DNA from: Burkholderia catarinensis
GTDB taxonomy: Bacteria > Pseudomonadota > Gammaproteobacteria > Burkholderiales > Burkholderiaceae
Direction: 5' to 3'
DNA: 64,000 bases
Assembly: GCF_001883705.2 (NCBI RefSeq)
Contig: NZ_MDEQ02000024.1
Location: forward strand, 47,753-111,752
Shown here in pieces: positions 17,309-26,498 of this stretch. The translations under genes were made by a program, and so were the position numbers. Each line of letters opens with the position of its first letter. Positions within the stretch are counted from its first letter, which is position 1. Below the pieces are notes generated by a model that was given only the letters and a program-made list of their open reading frames with translations, made no database searches and was not told the DNA's origin.

Positions 17309-18373
17309 ATGCCTCTCGTATCAATGCGTCAATTGCTGGACCACGCAGCAGAGCACGGTTACGGCCTGCCGGCCTTCAATGTGAACAACCTGGAGCAGGT
17401 CCAGGCGATCATGGCGGCGGCTGATCAGGTCGGCGCGCCCGTGATCATGCAGGCATCGGCCGGCGCGCGTAAGTACGCGGGCGAGCCGTTCCTGCGCCAC
17501 CTGATCGAAGCGGCAGTCGAGTCGTACCCGCACATCCCGGTCGTGATGCACCAGGATCACGGCCAGTCGCCGGCGGTCTGCATGGGCGCGATCCGCAGCG
17601 GCTTCACCAGCGTGATGATGGACGGTTCGCTGGAAGCCGACGGCAAGACGGTCGCGTCGTACGAATACAATGTCGACGTGTCGCGCAAGGTCGTCGAGAT
17701 GGCGCACTCGATCGGCGTGACGGTCGAAGCCGAACTCGGCGTGCTCGGCTCGCTCGAGACGATGAAGGGCGACAAGGAAGACGGCCACGGCGCGGAAGGC
17801 ACGATGACCCGCGAGCAGCTGCTGACCGATCCGGAGCAGGCGGCCGACTTCGTGAAGCTCACGCAGTGCGATGCGCTCGCGATCGCGATCGGCACGTCGC
17901 ACGGCGCGTACAAGTTCTCGAAGAAGCCGACGGGCGACATCCTGTCGATCCAGCGCATCAAGGAAATCCACGCGCGCATCCCGAACACGCACCTCGTGAT
18001 GCACGGTTCGTCGTCGGTGCCGCAGGAACTGCTGGCCGAGATCCGCGAATTCGGCGGCGACATGAAGGAAACCTACGGCGTGCCGGTCGAGGAAATCCAG
18101 GAAGGCATCAAGCACGGCGTGCGCAAGATCAACATCGACACCGATCTGCGTCTCGCGATCACCGGCGCGATCCGCCGCTACCTGTTCGAGAACCCGGGCA
18201 AGTTCGATCCGCGCGACTACCTGAAGCCCGCGCGCGAGGCGGCGAAGCAGGTCTGCGTCGACCGCTACCTCGCGTTCGGCTGCGAAGGCCAGGCCGGCAA
18301 GATCAAGCCGGTGTCGCTCGACAAGATCGCCGAGCAGTACAAGTCCGGCGCGCTCGCGCAGGTCGTGCGCTGA
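17309..18373 (+). CDS. fbaA: class II fructose-1,6-bisphosphate aldolase
   Basis: Zinc-dependent aldolase cleaving fructose-1,6-bisphosphate to dihydroxyacetone phosphate and glyceraldehyde-3-phosphate; 354 residues, matching the CbbA/Calvin-type subfamily. Motifs: GYGLPAFNVNNLEQ near the N-terminus, VVMHQDHGQS (about 78-87, metal His), the Glu-rich loop VEAELGVLGSLE, IGTSHGAYKF and the C-terminal metal/phosphate sites LVMHGSSSVP and GVRKINIDTDLR. The start is preceded by CCAAGGAGTTCCACA. TAAAAT at 17199-17204 is a plausible -10. A terminator-like hairpin lies 165 bases downstream, very close to purC. Confidence 0.96.
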   Translation: MPLVSMRQLLDHAAEHGYGLPAFNVNNLEQVQAIMAAADQVGAPVIMQASAGARKYAGEPFLRHLIEAAVESYPHIPVVMHQDHGQSPAVCMGAIRSGFTSVMMDGSLEADGKTVASYEYNVDVSRKVVEMAHSIGVTVEAELGVLGSLETMKGDKEDGHGAEGTMTREQLLTDPEQAADFVKLTQCDALAIAIGTSHGAYKFSKKPTGDILSIQRIKEIHARIPNTHLVMHGSSSVPQELLAEIREFGGDMKETYGVPVEEIQEGIKHGVRKINIDTDLRLAITGAIRRYLFENPGKFDPRDYLKPAREAAKQVCVDRYLAFGCEGQAGKIKPVSLDKIAEQYKSGALAQVVR

Positions 18374-18381
18374 GACTGTAG

Positions 18382-18580
18382 TACGATTGCCCCGCCCGAT
18401 TCTGCCGCTGGGCAGGGGCGGGCCGCCCGGTAGCCGGCTGATCCGGCCCCGGGCAGCCTTACCGTCCGGCCGAACGAGGGCCGGCCGGCAACCGCCCGGG
18501 CGCCGTCGCCCGGCCGGTTCGCCGACGTATTGCAAGACCGCCGTTCCCGCCTGCCGCGGGGAACGGCGTTTCCCTTTTTG
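18382..18580 (+). promoter_or_regulatory. structured GC-rich leader upstream of purC ending in a terminator-like hairpin
   Basis: Between fbaA and purC there is TACGAT (18382-18387, a possible -10), then a bulged stem-loop (CCCGCCC at 18391-18397 with GGGCGGG at 18416-18422, plus CTGCC/GGCAG inside). Further GC-rich pairs follow, and finally a stem CGCCGTTCCC (18540-18549 region) with GGGAACGGCG before TTTCCCTTTTTG. The last hairpin ends about 26 bases before the purC ATG. It may simply terminate fbaA, or it may be an attenuator read through to purC. The sequence alone cannot decide between these. Confidence 0.5.
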
Positions 18581-18606
18581 TTTGGCTCCTTATCTGCGAA
18601 AAGACG

Positions 18607-19497
18607 ATGTCTACCCTTTACGAATCCACGCTCCGCTCGCTGCCGCTCCTCGGTCGCGGCAAGGTCCGCGATAACTACGCGGTCGGCAACGACAAGCTCC
18701 TGATCGTCACGACCGACCGCCTGTCGGCATTCGACGTGGTGATGGGCGAGCCGATTCCGAACAAGGGCCGCGTGCTGAACCAGATGGCGAACTTCTGGTT
18801 CGACAAGCTCGCGCACATCGTGCCGAACCACCTGACGGGCGACGCGCCGGAAGCGGTCGTCGCGGCCGACGAGGTCGAGCAGGTGAAGGGCCGCGGCGTG
18901 GTCGTCAAGCGCCTCGAGCCGATCATGATCGAGGCCGTCGTGCGCGGCTACCTGGCCGGCAGCGGCTGGAAGGAATACCAGGCGTCGGGCGCCGTGTGCG
19001 GCGTGCAGCTGCCGGAAGGCCTGCAGAACGCGCAGAAGCTGCCCGAGCCGATCTTCACGCCCGCCGCGAAGGCCGAGATGGGCGAGCACGACGAGAACAT
19101 CACGTTCGACGAAACCGAGCGCCGCATCGGCACCGAACTGGCCGCGACGATCCGCGACATCTCGATCAAGCTGTACAAGGAAGCGGCCGACTACGCGGCG
19201 ACGCGCGGCATCATCATCGCCGATACGAAGTTCGAATTCGGCCTCGACAACCACGGCAAGCTGTACCTGATGGACGAAGTGCTGACGGCCGATTCGTCGC
19301 GCTTCTGGCCGGCCGACCAGTACGAAGTCGGCACGAACCCGCCGTCGTTCGACAAGCAGTTCGTGCGCGACTGGCTCGAGGCGCAGCCGTGGGGCAAGAC
19401 GGCGCCGGCGCCGGTGCTGCCGGCCGACGTCGTCGAGAAGACGGCCGCGAAGTACCAGGAAGCGCTCGAGCGCATCACGGGCCAGTCGCTCGCCTGA
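18607..19497 (+). CDS. purC: phosphoribosylaminoimidazole-succinocarboxamide (SAICAR) synthase
   Basis: De novo purine synthesis: CAIR + aspartate + ATP to SAICAR. The product is 296 residues, the longer, yeast-like form rather than the 237-residue E. coli form. Motifs: LLGRGKVRDNYAVG (about 15-28), LIVTTDRLSAFDVVMGEPIPNKGRVLNQMANFW spans the ATP site (about 36-68), VRGYLAGSGWKEY (about 114-126) and DTKFEFGLDNHGKLYLMDEVLTADSSRFWP (about 210-240). The usual order purC-purE-purK follows directly, with 16 bases to purE, so these form one operon. A terminator-like hairpin precedes the gene very closely. Confidence 0.97.
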   Translation: MSTLYESTLRSLPLLGRGKVRDNYAVGNDKLLIVTTDRLSAFDVVMGEPIPNKGRVLNQMANFWFDKLAHIVPNHLTGDAPEAVVAADEVEQVKGRGVVVKRLEPIMIEAVVRGYLAGSGWKEYQASGAVCGVQLPEGLQNAQKLPEPIFTPAAKAEMGEHDENITFDETERRIGTELAATIRDISIKLYKEAADYAATRGIIIADTKFEFGLDNHGKLYLMDEVLTADSSRFWPADQYEVGTNPPSFDKQFVRDWLEAQPWGKTAPAPVLPADVVEKTAAKYQEALERITGQSLA

Positions 19498-19513
19498 GCA
19501 AGGACATACGGAA

Positions 19514-20035
19514 ATGAGTGAAGTGCAGACCGCCCACACGCACAGCGCGCCGCTCGTCGGCGTGCTGATGGGTTCGAGTTCCGACTGGGACGTGATGAAG
19601 CATGCGGTAGCCATCCTGCAGGAATTCGGCGTGCCGTACGAAGCGAAGGTCGTGTCCGCGCACCGGATGCCCGACGAGATGTTCGACTATGCGGAGAAGG
19701 CGCGCGAGCGCGGGCTGCGCGCGATCATCGCGGGCGCCGGCGGCGCCGCGCACCTGCCCGGCATGCTGGCCGCGAAAACCACGGTGCCGGTGCTCGGCGT
19801 GCCGGTCGCGAGCAAGTACCTGAAGGGCGTCGATTCGCTGCACTCGATCGTGCAGATGCCGAAGGGCGTGCCCGTCGCGACATTCGCGATCGGCGAGGCC
19901 GGTGCCGCGAATGCCGCGCTGTTCGCGGTGTCGATCCTGTCCGGCACGTCGGTCGACTACGCGAACCGGCTCGCCGCGTTCCGCGTGCGCCAGAACGAAG
20001 CCGCGCACGCGATGGTGCTGCCGCCGCTGGAATGA
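19514..20035 (+). CDS. purE: N5-carboxyaminoimidazole ribonucleotide mutase (class I PurE)
   Basis: Converts N5-CAIR to CAIR; the product works with PurK. The 173 residues match class I PurE. Motifs: VLMGSSSDWDVMKHA (about 16-30, phosphate-binding), VVSAHRMPDEM (about 46-56, with the catalytic His), IAGAGGAAHLPGMLAAKTTVPVLGVPV (about 76-102) and the C-terminal NAALFAVSILS. It lies 16 bases after purC and 81 bases before purK on the same strand. Confidence 0.97.
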   Translation: MSEVQTAHTHSAPLVGVLMGSSSDWDVMKHAVAILQEFGVPYEAKVVSAHRMPDEMFDYAEKARERGLRAIIAGAGGAAHLPGMLAAKTTVPVLGVPVASKYLKGVDSLHSIVQMPKGVPVATFAIGEAGAANAALFAVSILSGTSVDYANRLAAFRVRQNEAAHAMVLPPLE

Positions 20036-20116
20036 CGGCGCACCGGCGGCCGCGCGTCGCGGCTGCCCGACCCACCCCACTGCGGCGGGCAGCGCCCGCC
20101 GCGACCGACCACTGAC

Positions 20117-21313
20117 ATGACCGCAACTCCTGATTCCGTTTCCCCGATCCTGCCCGGCGCGTGGCTGGGCATGGTCGGCGGTGGCCAGCTCGGCCGCATG
20201 TTCTGCTTTGCCGCCCAGTCGATGGGCTATCGCGTCGCCGTGCTCGATCCCGATCCGACGAGCCCCGCCGGCGCGGTCGCCGACCGCCACCTGCGCGCGG
20301 CCTACGACGACCAGGCCGCGCTCGCCGAACTGGCCGACCTGTGCGACGCGGTGTCGACCGAGTTCGAGAACGTGCCGGCCGCGAGCCTCGATTTCCTCGC
20401 GCGCACGACGTTCGTCGCGCCGGCCGGCCGCTGCGTCGCGGTCGCGCAGGACCGGATCGCCGAGAAGCGCTTCATCGCGGCGTCGGGCGTACCCGTCGCG
20501 CCGCACGTCGTGTTCGAATCGTCGGCGGCGCTCGCCGCGCTCGACGATGCCGCGCTCGACGCGGTGCTGCCGGGCATCCTGAAGACGGCGCGCCTCGGCT
20601 ACGACGGCAAGGGCCAGGTGCGCGTGAGCACCGCGCAGGAAGCGCGCGACGCGCATGCGGCGCTCGGCGGCGTGCCGTGCGTGCTCGAGAAGCGCCTGCC
20701 GCTGAAATACGAAGTGTCGGCGCTGATCGCGCGCGGCGCGGACGGTCGCTCGGCCGCGTTCCCGCTCGCGCAGAACGCACACCACAACGGCATCCTCGCG
20801 CTGACGGTCGTGCCGGCGCCGGCCGCCGATGCCGCGCGTGTCCAGGAGGCGCAGCAGGCGGCCGTGCGGATTGCCGATACGCTCGACTACGTCGGCGTGC
20901 TGTGCGTCGAGTTCTTCGTGCTGGAAGACGGTTCGTTCGTCGCGAACGAGATGGCGCCGCGCCCGCACAACTCCGGCCACTACACGGTCGATGCGTGCGC
21001 AACGAGCCAGTTCGAGCAGCAGGTGCGCGCGATGACGCGCATGCCGCTCGGCAACCCGCGCCAGCATTCGCCGGCCGCGATGCTGAACATCCTCGGCGAC
21101 GTGTGGTTCCCGAACGGAGCGGCGGCCGATGCCGTCACGCCGCCGTGGGACACGGTCGCGGCGATGCCGACCGCGCACCTGCACCTGTACGGCAAGGAAG
21201 ACGCGCGCGTCGGCCGCAAGATGGGCCACGTGAACTTCACGGCCCAGACGCGCGACGAAGCCGTCGCCGCCGCCACCGCGTGCGCGCAGCTGCTGCGCGT
21301 GCCGCTCGACTGA
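20117..21313 (+). CDS. purK: 5-(carboxyamino)imidazole ribonucleotide synthase
   Basis: ATP-grasp enzyme making N5-CAIR from AIR, bicarbonate and ATP, the step before PurE. The product is 398 residues. The N-terminal fold has MVGGGQLGRMFC (about 19-30). The ATP-grasp region carries FIAASGVPVAPHVVFES, LKTARLGYDGKGQVRV (about 158-173) and the metal-binding VEFFVLEDGSFVANEMAPRPHNSGHYT (about 265-291). It starts with an ATG directly after ACCACTGAC, without a strong Shine-Dalgarno sequence. Only 11 bases separate it from the downstream Sua5-like gene. Confidence 0.96.
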   Translation: MTATPDSVSPILPGAWLGMVGGGQLGRMFCFAAQSMGYRVAVLDPDPTSPAGAVADRHLRAAYDDQAALAELADLCDAVSTEFENVPAASLDFLARTTFVAPAGRCVAVAQDRIAEKRFIAASGVPVAPHVVFESSAALAALDDAALDAVLPGILKTARLGYDGKGQVRVSTAQEARDAHAALGGVPCVLEKRLPLKYEVSALIARGADGRSAAFPLAQNAHHNGILALTVVPAPAADAARVQEAQQAAVRIADTLDYVGVLCVEFFVLEDGSFVANEMAPRPHNSGHYTVDACATSQFEQQVRAMTRMPLGNPRQHSPAAMLNILGDVWFPNGAAADAVTPPWDTVAAMPTAHLHLYGKEDARVGRKMGHVNFTAQTRDEAVAAATACAQLLRVPLD

Positions 21314-21324
21314 GGCGCCAGCCG

Positions 21325-22353
21325 ATGTCCATCGATCTCCCGAAGCCCGTGACGCCCGCGCAGATCGACGCGGCCGCCGCGCTGCTCGATGCGGGCCAGC
21401 TCGTCGCGTTTCCGACCGAAACCGTCTACGGGCTCGGCGGCGACGCGGCGAATCCCGAGGCCGTCGCGCGCATCTACGCGGCGAAGGGGCGGCCCGCGAA
21501 TCATCCGGTGATCGTGCACCTGCCGCCGGGCGGCGATCCGGGCTACTGGGCCGACGCGCTGCCGGCGGATGCGCAGGCGTTGATCGATGCATTCTGGCCG
21601 GGCCCGCTGACGCTGATCCTGAAGCGTCACGCGCGCATTCCGGACGCCGTGAGCGGCGGGCAGGATTCGGTCGGGCTGCGCTGCCCGTCGCATCCGGTCG
21701 CGCAGGCGCTGCTGGCCGCGTTCAGCGCGCGGCGCGGCGGGCACGGCGGCGTTGCCGCGCCGTCCGCGAACCGGTTCGGCCATGTGAGCCCGACGACCGC
21801 GCAACACGTGCGCGAAGAATTCGGCGACACCGTGCACGTGCTCGACGGCGGCGCATCCGAAGTCGGCATTGAATCGACGATTCTCGACCTGTCGCGCGGC
21901 TTCCCGGCGCTGCTGCGCCCGGGCCACGTGACGCCGCAGCAGATCGCCGACGTGCTTGGCCGCGCGCCGCGGCTGCCGGACGGCAGCGACGCGACCGCGC
22001 CGCGCGCGTCGGGCACGCTGAAAGCGCATTACGCGCCGCGCACGCCGCTCGCGCTGCTGCCGTTCGACGCGCTCGAGCCGCTGCTCGCGGCCGCGCAGGC
22101 CGATGGCGAGCGCGTCGCGCTCGTCGCACGCGCGTCGCGCGCGGGACGCTGGGCGCAGGCCGACGGCGTGCATTTCGTCGCGGCGCCGGAAGATCCGCAG
22201 GCCTATGCGCGCGACCTGTACGGCATGCTGCGTGCACTCGATCGTGCGGACGTCGCACGGATCCTCGTCGAGAAGCTGCCGGACACCGTCGAATGGATTG
22301 CGGTCAACGATCGCCTCGGCCGCGCGGCGGCCGCGTTCGAAGCGCAGCGCTAA
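21325..22353 (+). CDS. threonylcarbamoyl-AMP synthase, Sua5 type
   Basis: Makes threonylcarbamoyl-AMP from Thr, bicarbonate and ATP, for the t6A37 modification of ANN-decoding tRNAs. The 342-residue protein has a YrdC domain (about 10-200) with FPTETVYGLGGDA, KGRPANHPVIVHL, FWPGPLTLIL and APSANRFGHVSPTT. A C-terminal Sua5 domain (about 225-342) starts after the linker ASGTLKAHYAPRTPLAL. This makes it the long Sua5 form rather than the short TsaC. It is 11 bases after purK, so probably in the purine operon, and is followed by a strong terminator. Confidence 0.92.
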   Translation: MSIDLPKPVTPAQIDAAAALLDAGQLVAFPTETVYGLGGDAANPEAVARIYAAKGRPANHPVIVHLPPGGDPGYWADALPADAQALIDAFWPGPLTLILKRHARIPDAVSGGQDSVGLRCPSHPVAQALLAAFSARRGGHGGVAAPSANRFGHVSPTTAQHVREEFGDTVHVLDGGASEVGIESTILDLSRGFPALLRPGHVTPQQIADVLGRAPRLPDGSDATAPRASGTLKAHYAPRTPLALLPFDALEPLLAAAQADGERVALVARASRAGRWAQADGVHFVAAPEDPQAYARDLYGMLRALDRADVARILVEKLPDTVEWIAVNDRLGRAAAAFEAQR

Positions 22354-22401
22354 CGCGCAATCCGCGGCAAGCCGCGCACCGATATCCGCGCCGAAAGGAC
22401 G

Positions 22402-22438
22402 AACGCCCGACCGGGAGCCGGTCGGGCGTTTTCGTTTG
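22402..22438. terminator. intrinsic terminator between convergent sua5-like and GDSL genes
   Basis: AACGCCCGACCG pairs with CGGTCGGGCGTT around a 5-base loop, followed on the plus strand by TTTTCGTTT. On the minus strand the same stem is followed by GTTCGTCCTTT, so it may also serve the converging GDSL gene. Confidence 0.88.
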
Positions 22439-22472
22439 ATGCGGTTCGCGGCGCGCCCCGGCTTCGGTGCGC

Positions 22473-23609
22473 TTACTTGCCGACGCCGGATGCCGCGATC
22501 TGCTTCTCGACGAACTGCGCGACCAGCACGCCCATGTGCGTCGACGGGTGGACCGTGTCGGCGAACATGTAGGTCTGGTCCGCATTCGCGGCCGTGTAGG
22601 TTTGCGGCGAGCAGAACAGCGACGAGCCGAATGCGGACGGCATCGGCGCGCCGAACGCCTTCGCCGCGTTGATCATCGCCTGCAGGTTGCACGCGGTGCC
22701 GGTGTTCGACACGGTGAAGCCGTTCGCCTGGTAGTTGGCCGTGATGCCGTCCTGCCACGAGAACGTGTCCATCAGCACGTACTTGGTCGTGTCGACCTTG
22801 AGCGCCTGCAGCGTTGCGACCAGCGCCTGGTTGAACAGCCCCGACAACTGCGTGAACGCGGCCTGCGTGCCGCTCGATACGGCCAATGGCGTGCCGCCGA
22901 TGTCCGGCACGTTCGACACGAACACGTGCGTGCCGCCCGCCGCGACGATCTGCTGGACGATGCCGGCGTACTGCTGCGCGGCGAGACCGATCGCCTGGGC
23001 CGCCGCGAGTTGAGCGGCCGGCGTGTTGCCTTGCGCCTGCGCGACCTGCGCCTGGTAGAAAATGTCGTTCGCGCCGCCGTTGAGCAGCACGATCTGGCCT
23101 GCGTTGAAGCTGCCGTGCTGCGACAGGTACTGCTTCACCTGGTCGGCGATCGGGATCGTCGTCGCCTGTGCGAAGTCGGAATTCGGCACGCTTGCGTCCG
23201 CGTGGCCGATGCCCGGCTGCAGCGTGACGCGCGAGCCGCCCTGCGCATAGCCGAGGCCGCCCGTCGCCTGTAGCGGGATGCCGAAGCCGCCCTGGTTGGC
23301 GGGCTGCAGCGTGTCGCCGTAGTAGGTCGCGACGAGCTGCGTCCAGACCTGCCCCGGGTTGGTCGTGAAGCGGCCGCCGCCGAAGCCGAGCTTGATCTGC
23401 GAGTAGGTGCCGGCGTCGGACAGGCTGTCGCCGAACGATACGATCTGCATCTTCACGCCCGACGGCGGCGTGTTCGACGCGCTGCTGTTGTTGTCGTCAC
23501 CGCCGCCGCAGGCGGCGAGCAGCGCGAGCGCGGCGCCGGCGATCGCGACCTGCGCGGTGCGCAGCATGCGCTGCCGGGTGCGGGAAGGCGCGTGTTGTTG
23601 TGACTGCAT
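22473..23609 (-). CDS. SGNH/GDSL-family lipoprotein hydrolase
   Basis: Predicted outer-membrane or secreted esterase/lipase of the SGNH superfamily, 378 residues. The N-terminal signal ends in the lipobox LLAAC (Cys about 34) followed by a GGGDDNNSS linker. SGNH blocks are present: FGDSLSDAGTYSQ (block I, Ser nucleophile about residue 61), GLGYAQGGSRV with Gly (block II), NGGANDIFYQ (block III, Asn) and ADTVHPSTHMG near the C-terminus (block V, Asp-x-x-His). There is no autotransporter barrel. The ATG has GAGGAGATCGAACG before it. Substrate is unknown; acyl esters are usual. Convergent with the Sua5-like gene. Confidence 0.88.
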   Translation of the reverse strand: MQSQQHAPSRTRQRMLRTAQVAIAGAALALLAACGGGDDNNSSASNTPPSGVKMQIVSFGDSLSDAGTYSQIKLGFGGGRFTTNPGQVWTQLVATYYGDTLQPANQGGFGIPLQATGGLGYAQGGSRVTLQPGIGHADASVPNSDFAQATTIPIADQVKQYLSQHGSFNAGQIVLLNGGANDIFYQAQVAQAQGNTPAAQLAAAQAIGLAAQQYAGIVQQIVAAGGTHVFVSNVPDIGGTPLAVSSGTQAAFTQLSGLFNQALVATLQALKVDTTKYVLMDTFSWQDGITANYQANGFTVSNTGTACNLQAMINAAKAFGAPMPSAFGSSLFCSPQTYTAANADQTYMFADTVHPSTHMGVLVAQFVEKQIAASGVGK

Positions 23610-23704
23610 CGTTCGATCTCCTCGTAGATATGGCCTGATGTATTTCTCATCTGCCGCGTGCCTGCTCGGTTCCGGGCTGCGCGGCGGCCGTTGGCTGAAA
23701 CGGT

Positions 23705-24619
23705 TTATCGGTCACGCGCAGCCGCAAGCGGCACGGTGCGTGGATCCTGGTTTGCGGCCTCGGCATTCTGCGCATGATAAGCGCTCGCCCATTCGGGCGG
23801 GCCGAAAATCGCGCGCAGCTTGTTGCGCCATCCGTCGACGCGCAACGCGTCGGCCGCCATCGACACCCACTCGTGGAACGTTGCGACGAGCGGGTTGTTC
23901 GAGCCGAGCCGCTCGACGATCCCGTACTGCGGCGGGTCGTCGGGCGTTTCCTCGACATAGCTGCCGAACAGGCGATCCCAGATCACAAGGACGCCTGCGT
24001 AATTGCGGTCGATGTAGCGCGGGTTGCGCGCATGGTGCGCGCGGTGGATCGACGGCGTGTTGAGCACGTATTCCAACCAGCCGAGCTTGCCGATCGCCTG
24101 CGTGTGCACGAAGAACTGGAACGCGAGGTTGATCAGCACGATGCCGACGACCTGTTGCGGCGGAAAGCCGGCGAACGCGAGCGGCAGCCAGAACACCCAC
24201 ATGCCCGCGACGGGGTACATCAGGCTCTGGCGGAACGCGGTCGAGAAATTCATCCGCTCGGACGAGTGGTGCACGACGTGCGCGGCCCACAGCCAGCGGA
24301 CGCGATGGCTCGCGCGGTGGAACACGTAGTAGAGGAAGTCCTGCGCGACGAACAGCACCGCGAACGACAGCCAGCCGTCGTGCCACGTGAAAAGGCGGTA
24401 GTGCCGGTAGCAGTACGCGTAGACGGGGATCACGAACAGCCACGCGATCTTGTCGGCGCCCTGGTGCATCAGCGCGAGCGCCGCATTGCACAGCGTGTCG
24501 CGCCACGCATAGACGGCGTCCTGCGCACGTGTGCGGGCGAGGTGCCAGGCTTCCCACGCGATGCAGAGCAGGAAGACGGGCGCCAGCGCGAGCAGAAGCA
24601 ATTCGACGTCGAATCGCAT
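23705..24619 (-). CDS. sterol desaturase / fatty acid hydroxylase family membrane protein
   Basis: A 304-residue integral membrane protein with the di-iron histidine clusters of the fatty-acid-hydroxylase superfamily: HRASHR (about 104-109), HHSSERMNFS (about 118-127) and HRAHHARN (about 194-201), plus a further His in HTQAIGK. Several hydrophobic segments flank them, including LLLLALAPVFLLCIAWEAW at the N-terminus. The substrate cannot be told from sequence: bacterial relatives act on sterol-like lipids, hopanoids, fatty acids or ether lipids. The ATG is preceded by GAAGGAGACACGCCC. It ends 95 bases upstream of the GDSL gene's start on the same strand. Confidence 0.88.
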   Translation of the reverse strand: MRFDVELLLLALAPVFLLCIAWEAWHLARTRAQDAVYAWRDTLCNAALALMHQGADKIAWLFVIPVYAYCYRHYRLFTWHDGWLSFAVLFVAQDFLYYVFHRASHRVRWLWAAHVVHHSSERMNFSTAFRQSLMYPVAGMWVFWLPLAFAGFPPQQVVGIVLINLAFQFFVHTQAIGKLGWLEYVLNTPSIHRAHHARNPRYIDRNYAGVLVIWDRLFGSYVEETPDDPPQYGIVERLGSNNPLVATFHEWVSMAADALRVDGWRNKLRAIFGPPEWASAYHAQNAEAANQDPRTVPLAAARDR

Positions 24620-24965
24620 GGGCGTGTCTCCTTCTTTCCCCTGCTAGCCGTGAGGCCGGGCGGTTGGCCCGTTGTAGATATCGGTCAGGCCAACAGCCTA
24701 CGCAATCGCCACGCGCTAGGCGAGGGGGGAGCGTAGAGGGTTCCCTCTGAGGACAGGGTTTCTACGGAAGCCGCGCGGCGCGGGGCCGGGCGGTGCGGCC
24801 CTGTTTGGCGCGCGCGATTTGTGCGGTACGTCGCACGCGGGTCACGGCGGCCGTTTCAAACCGCGAGGGGCGGGATTCCGCCTGCGGGGCGGCAGCAGGC
24901 CGCACGGGCCGCCCGCGAGGGCGGCCCGATGCGCGGTGCCGTGCCGCGTCGCGGCGCGCGGATCG
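24620..24965. other. intergenic region, no gene recognised
   Basis: About 345 bases between dacB (upstream on the minus strand) and the desaturase-family gene. Open frames here are Arg/Ala-rich and without a domain. It should contain the desaturase promoter, but no convincing promoter pair or operator was found. Confidence 0.5.
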
Positions 24966-26498
24966 TCAGTGCGCGCCCGCGTAGATCCATTCGAGCAGCG
25001 TGTCGTGCGCGGCGCGCGCGGCTTCCGCGTGATCGTTGTTGATGAAGCTGACGACGATGTAGCTCTGGCCATCGGCGCCGGCGACGTAGCCGGCGATCGC
25101 ACGCACGTCGCGCAGCGTGCCGGTCTTGATGTGCGCGTTGCCGAGCACGCCGGCGCTGGTGAGGCGGTTCTTCATCGTGCCGTCGATGCCGGCGATCGGC
25201 AGCGAATCGACGAATGCCTGCGCGACGGGGCTTGCGTTCGCGGCCTGCAGCAGCGCGGCGAGCGACAGCGCGCTCACGTGCTCTTCGCGCGACAGGCCCG
25301 AGCCGTTTTCGAGCTCGAGGTCGGGCATCGCGATCCCGTTCTTCTGCAGGAACGCCTGGATCGCGCGGCTCGACTGCTCGGGCGTCGCGGGCGGCTTGCC
25401 GCTGACCGCGCCGATCGTCAGGAACAGGTTGCGCGCCATCACGTTGTTGCTGAACTTGTTGATGTCGTAGACGATGCTGCCGAGTACCGGGCTGTGATGC
25501 ACGGCGACCGGCCGCGCGGTGGTCGGCACCTTGGCTTCGCTCACGGGCCCCGTGATCGTGCCGCCGTCCTGCTGCCACAGCGCGAGGAAGCCGCGCGCGA
25601 AGAACGTCGTGTGATCGAGGATCGCGAGGTTGGTCGTGTGCGCGCCGCAGCGCAGCGGATAGTCGCCGGCGAACGACGCGGTCATGATCCCGCCGCCGGC
25701 CGTCAGCGTCGGGCGCGCGGCCGAGGCCGCCGCGCTGCACGAGCCCGTGCCTTCGACGAGCTGGTTGTCGATCGCCAGGTTGGCGAGCGGCGGCAGCACG
25801 TCGACGGCCACCTTGCCGTCGTCGCCCGGCGTGACCGTGAACGACACGGCCTTGAACGCGTACAGCAGCGGGTCGGGGCCGACGTTGTACGGCGCGCTGG
25901 CGTCGTCGTCGAACGACGGCAGGTCGCGCGTCGATGCCGCGAAATAGCTCTTGTCGAGCACGAGGCCGCCGGCCACGCGCTTGATGCCGGCCTTGCGGAT
26001 CTTGTCGACGAGGTCGATCAGCTCTTCGGGCACGAGCTTCGGATCGCCGGTGCCCTTGATGTACAGGTTGCCCTGCAGCGTGCCGTCGGGGTCGAGCGTG
26101 CCGTCCGTATAGGCGGTCGTGCGCCAGCGGAAGTCGGGGCCGAGGATCGACAGGCCCGAGAAGGTCGTCACGAGCTTCATCGTCGACGCCGGCAGCATCG
26201 GCCGGCTCGCATTCCACGCGATCAGCGGCTCCGGATCGCCGACGCGCTCGACGACGACGCTCATCGCCGATGCCGGCACCTTCGCCCGCTGCAGCGCGAC
26301 GAGCACGGATGCCGGCAGGCCGGCCGCGCGCGCGGCGGGCGACACGACAGCGGTCTTGTGCGCTTCCTTGTGGGATTTCTTGCGGGCTTGCGCGGCCGGC
26401 GCGAAGGCGAGGGCCGTGCAGGTGGCGACGACGGCGGCTGCGCGCAGGCAGAGGCGGGCGCGGGGGGCGAACCGGGCGGAAAGAACGGAAATCGGCAT
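24966..26498 (-). CDS. dacB: D-alanyl-D-alanine carboxypeptidase/endopeptidase (PBP4)
   Basis: Periplasmic class C penicillin-binding protein that trims and cleaves peptidoglycan cross-links; 510 residues. A signal peptide (AAAVVATCTALAFAPAAQA, cleavage near residue 38) is followed by a basic linker. The penicillin-binding motifs are S105-T-M-K108 in LPASTMKLVTTFSGL, S-N-N in KFSNNVMARNL and K-T-G in HIKTGTLRDVRAIAGYV. A PBP4-type insertion lies between motif 1 and motif 2. ATG at 26498 was chosen as the start of the signal peptide; one at 26558 would precede it with 20 Pro/Ala-rich residues. It is divergent from the two-component system, with about 210 bases between them. Confidence 0.93.
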   Translation of the reverse strand: MPISVLSARFAPRARLCLRAAAVVATCTALAFAPAAQARKKSHKEAHKTAVVSPAARAAGLPASVLVALQRAKVPASAMSVVVERVGDPEPLIAWNASRPMLPASTMKLVTTFSGLSILGPDFRWRTTAYTDGTLDPDGTLQGNLYIKGTGDPKLVPEELIDLVDKIRKAGIKRVAGGLVLDKSYFAASTRDLPSFDDDASAPYNVGPDPLLYAFKAVSFTVTPGDDGKVAVDVLPPLANLAIDNQLVEGTGSCSAAASAARPTLTAGGGIMTASFAGDYPLRCGAHTTNLAILDHTTFFARGFLALWQQDGGTITGPVSEAKVPTTARPVAVHHSPVLGSIVYDINKFSNNVMARNLFLTIGAVSGKPPATPEQSSRAIQAFLQKNGIAMPDLELENGSGLSREEHVSALSLAALLQAANASPVAQAFVDSLPIAGIDGTMKNRLTSAGVLGNAHIKTGTLRDVRAIAGYVAGADGQSYIVVSFINNDHAEAARAAHDTLLEWIYAGAH

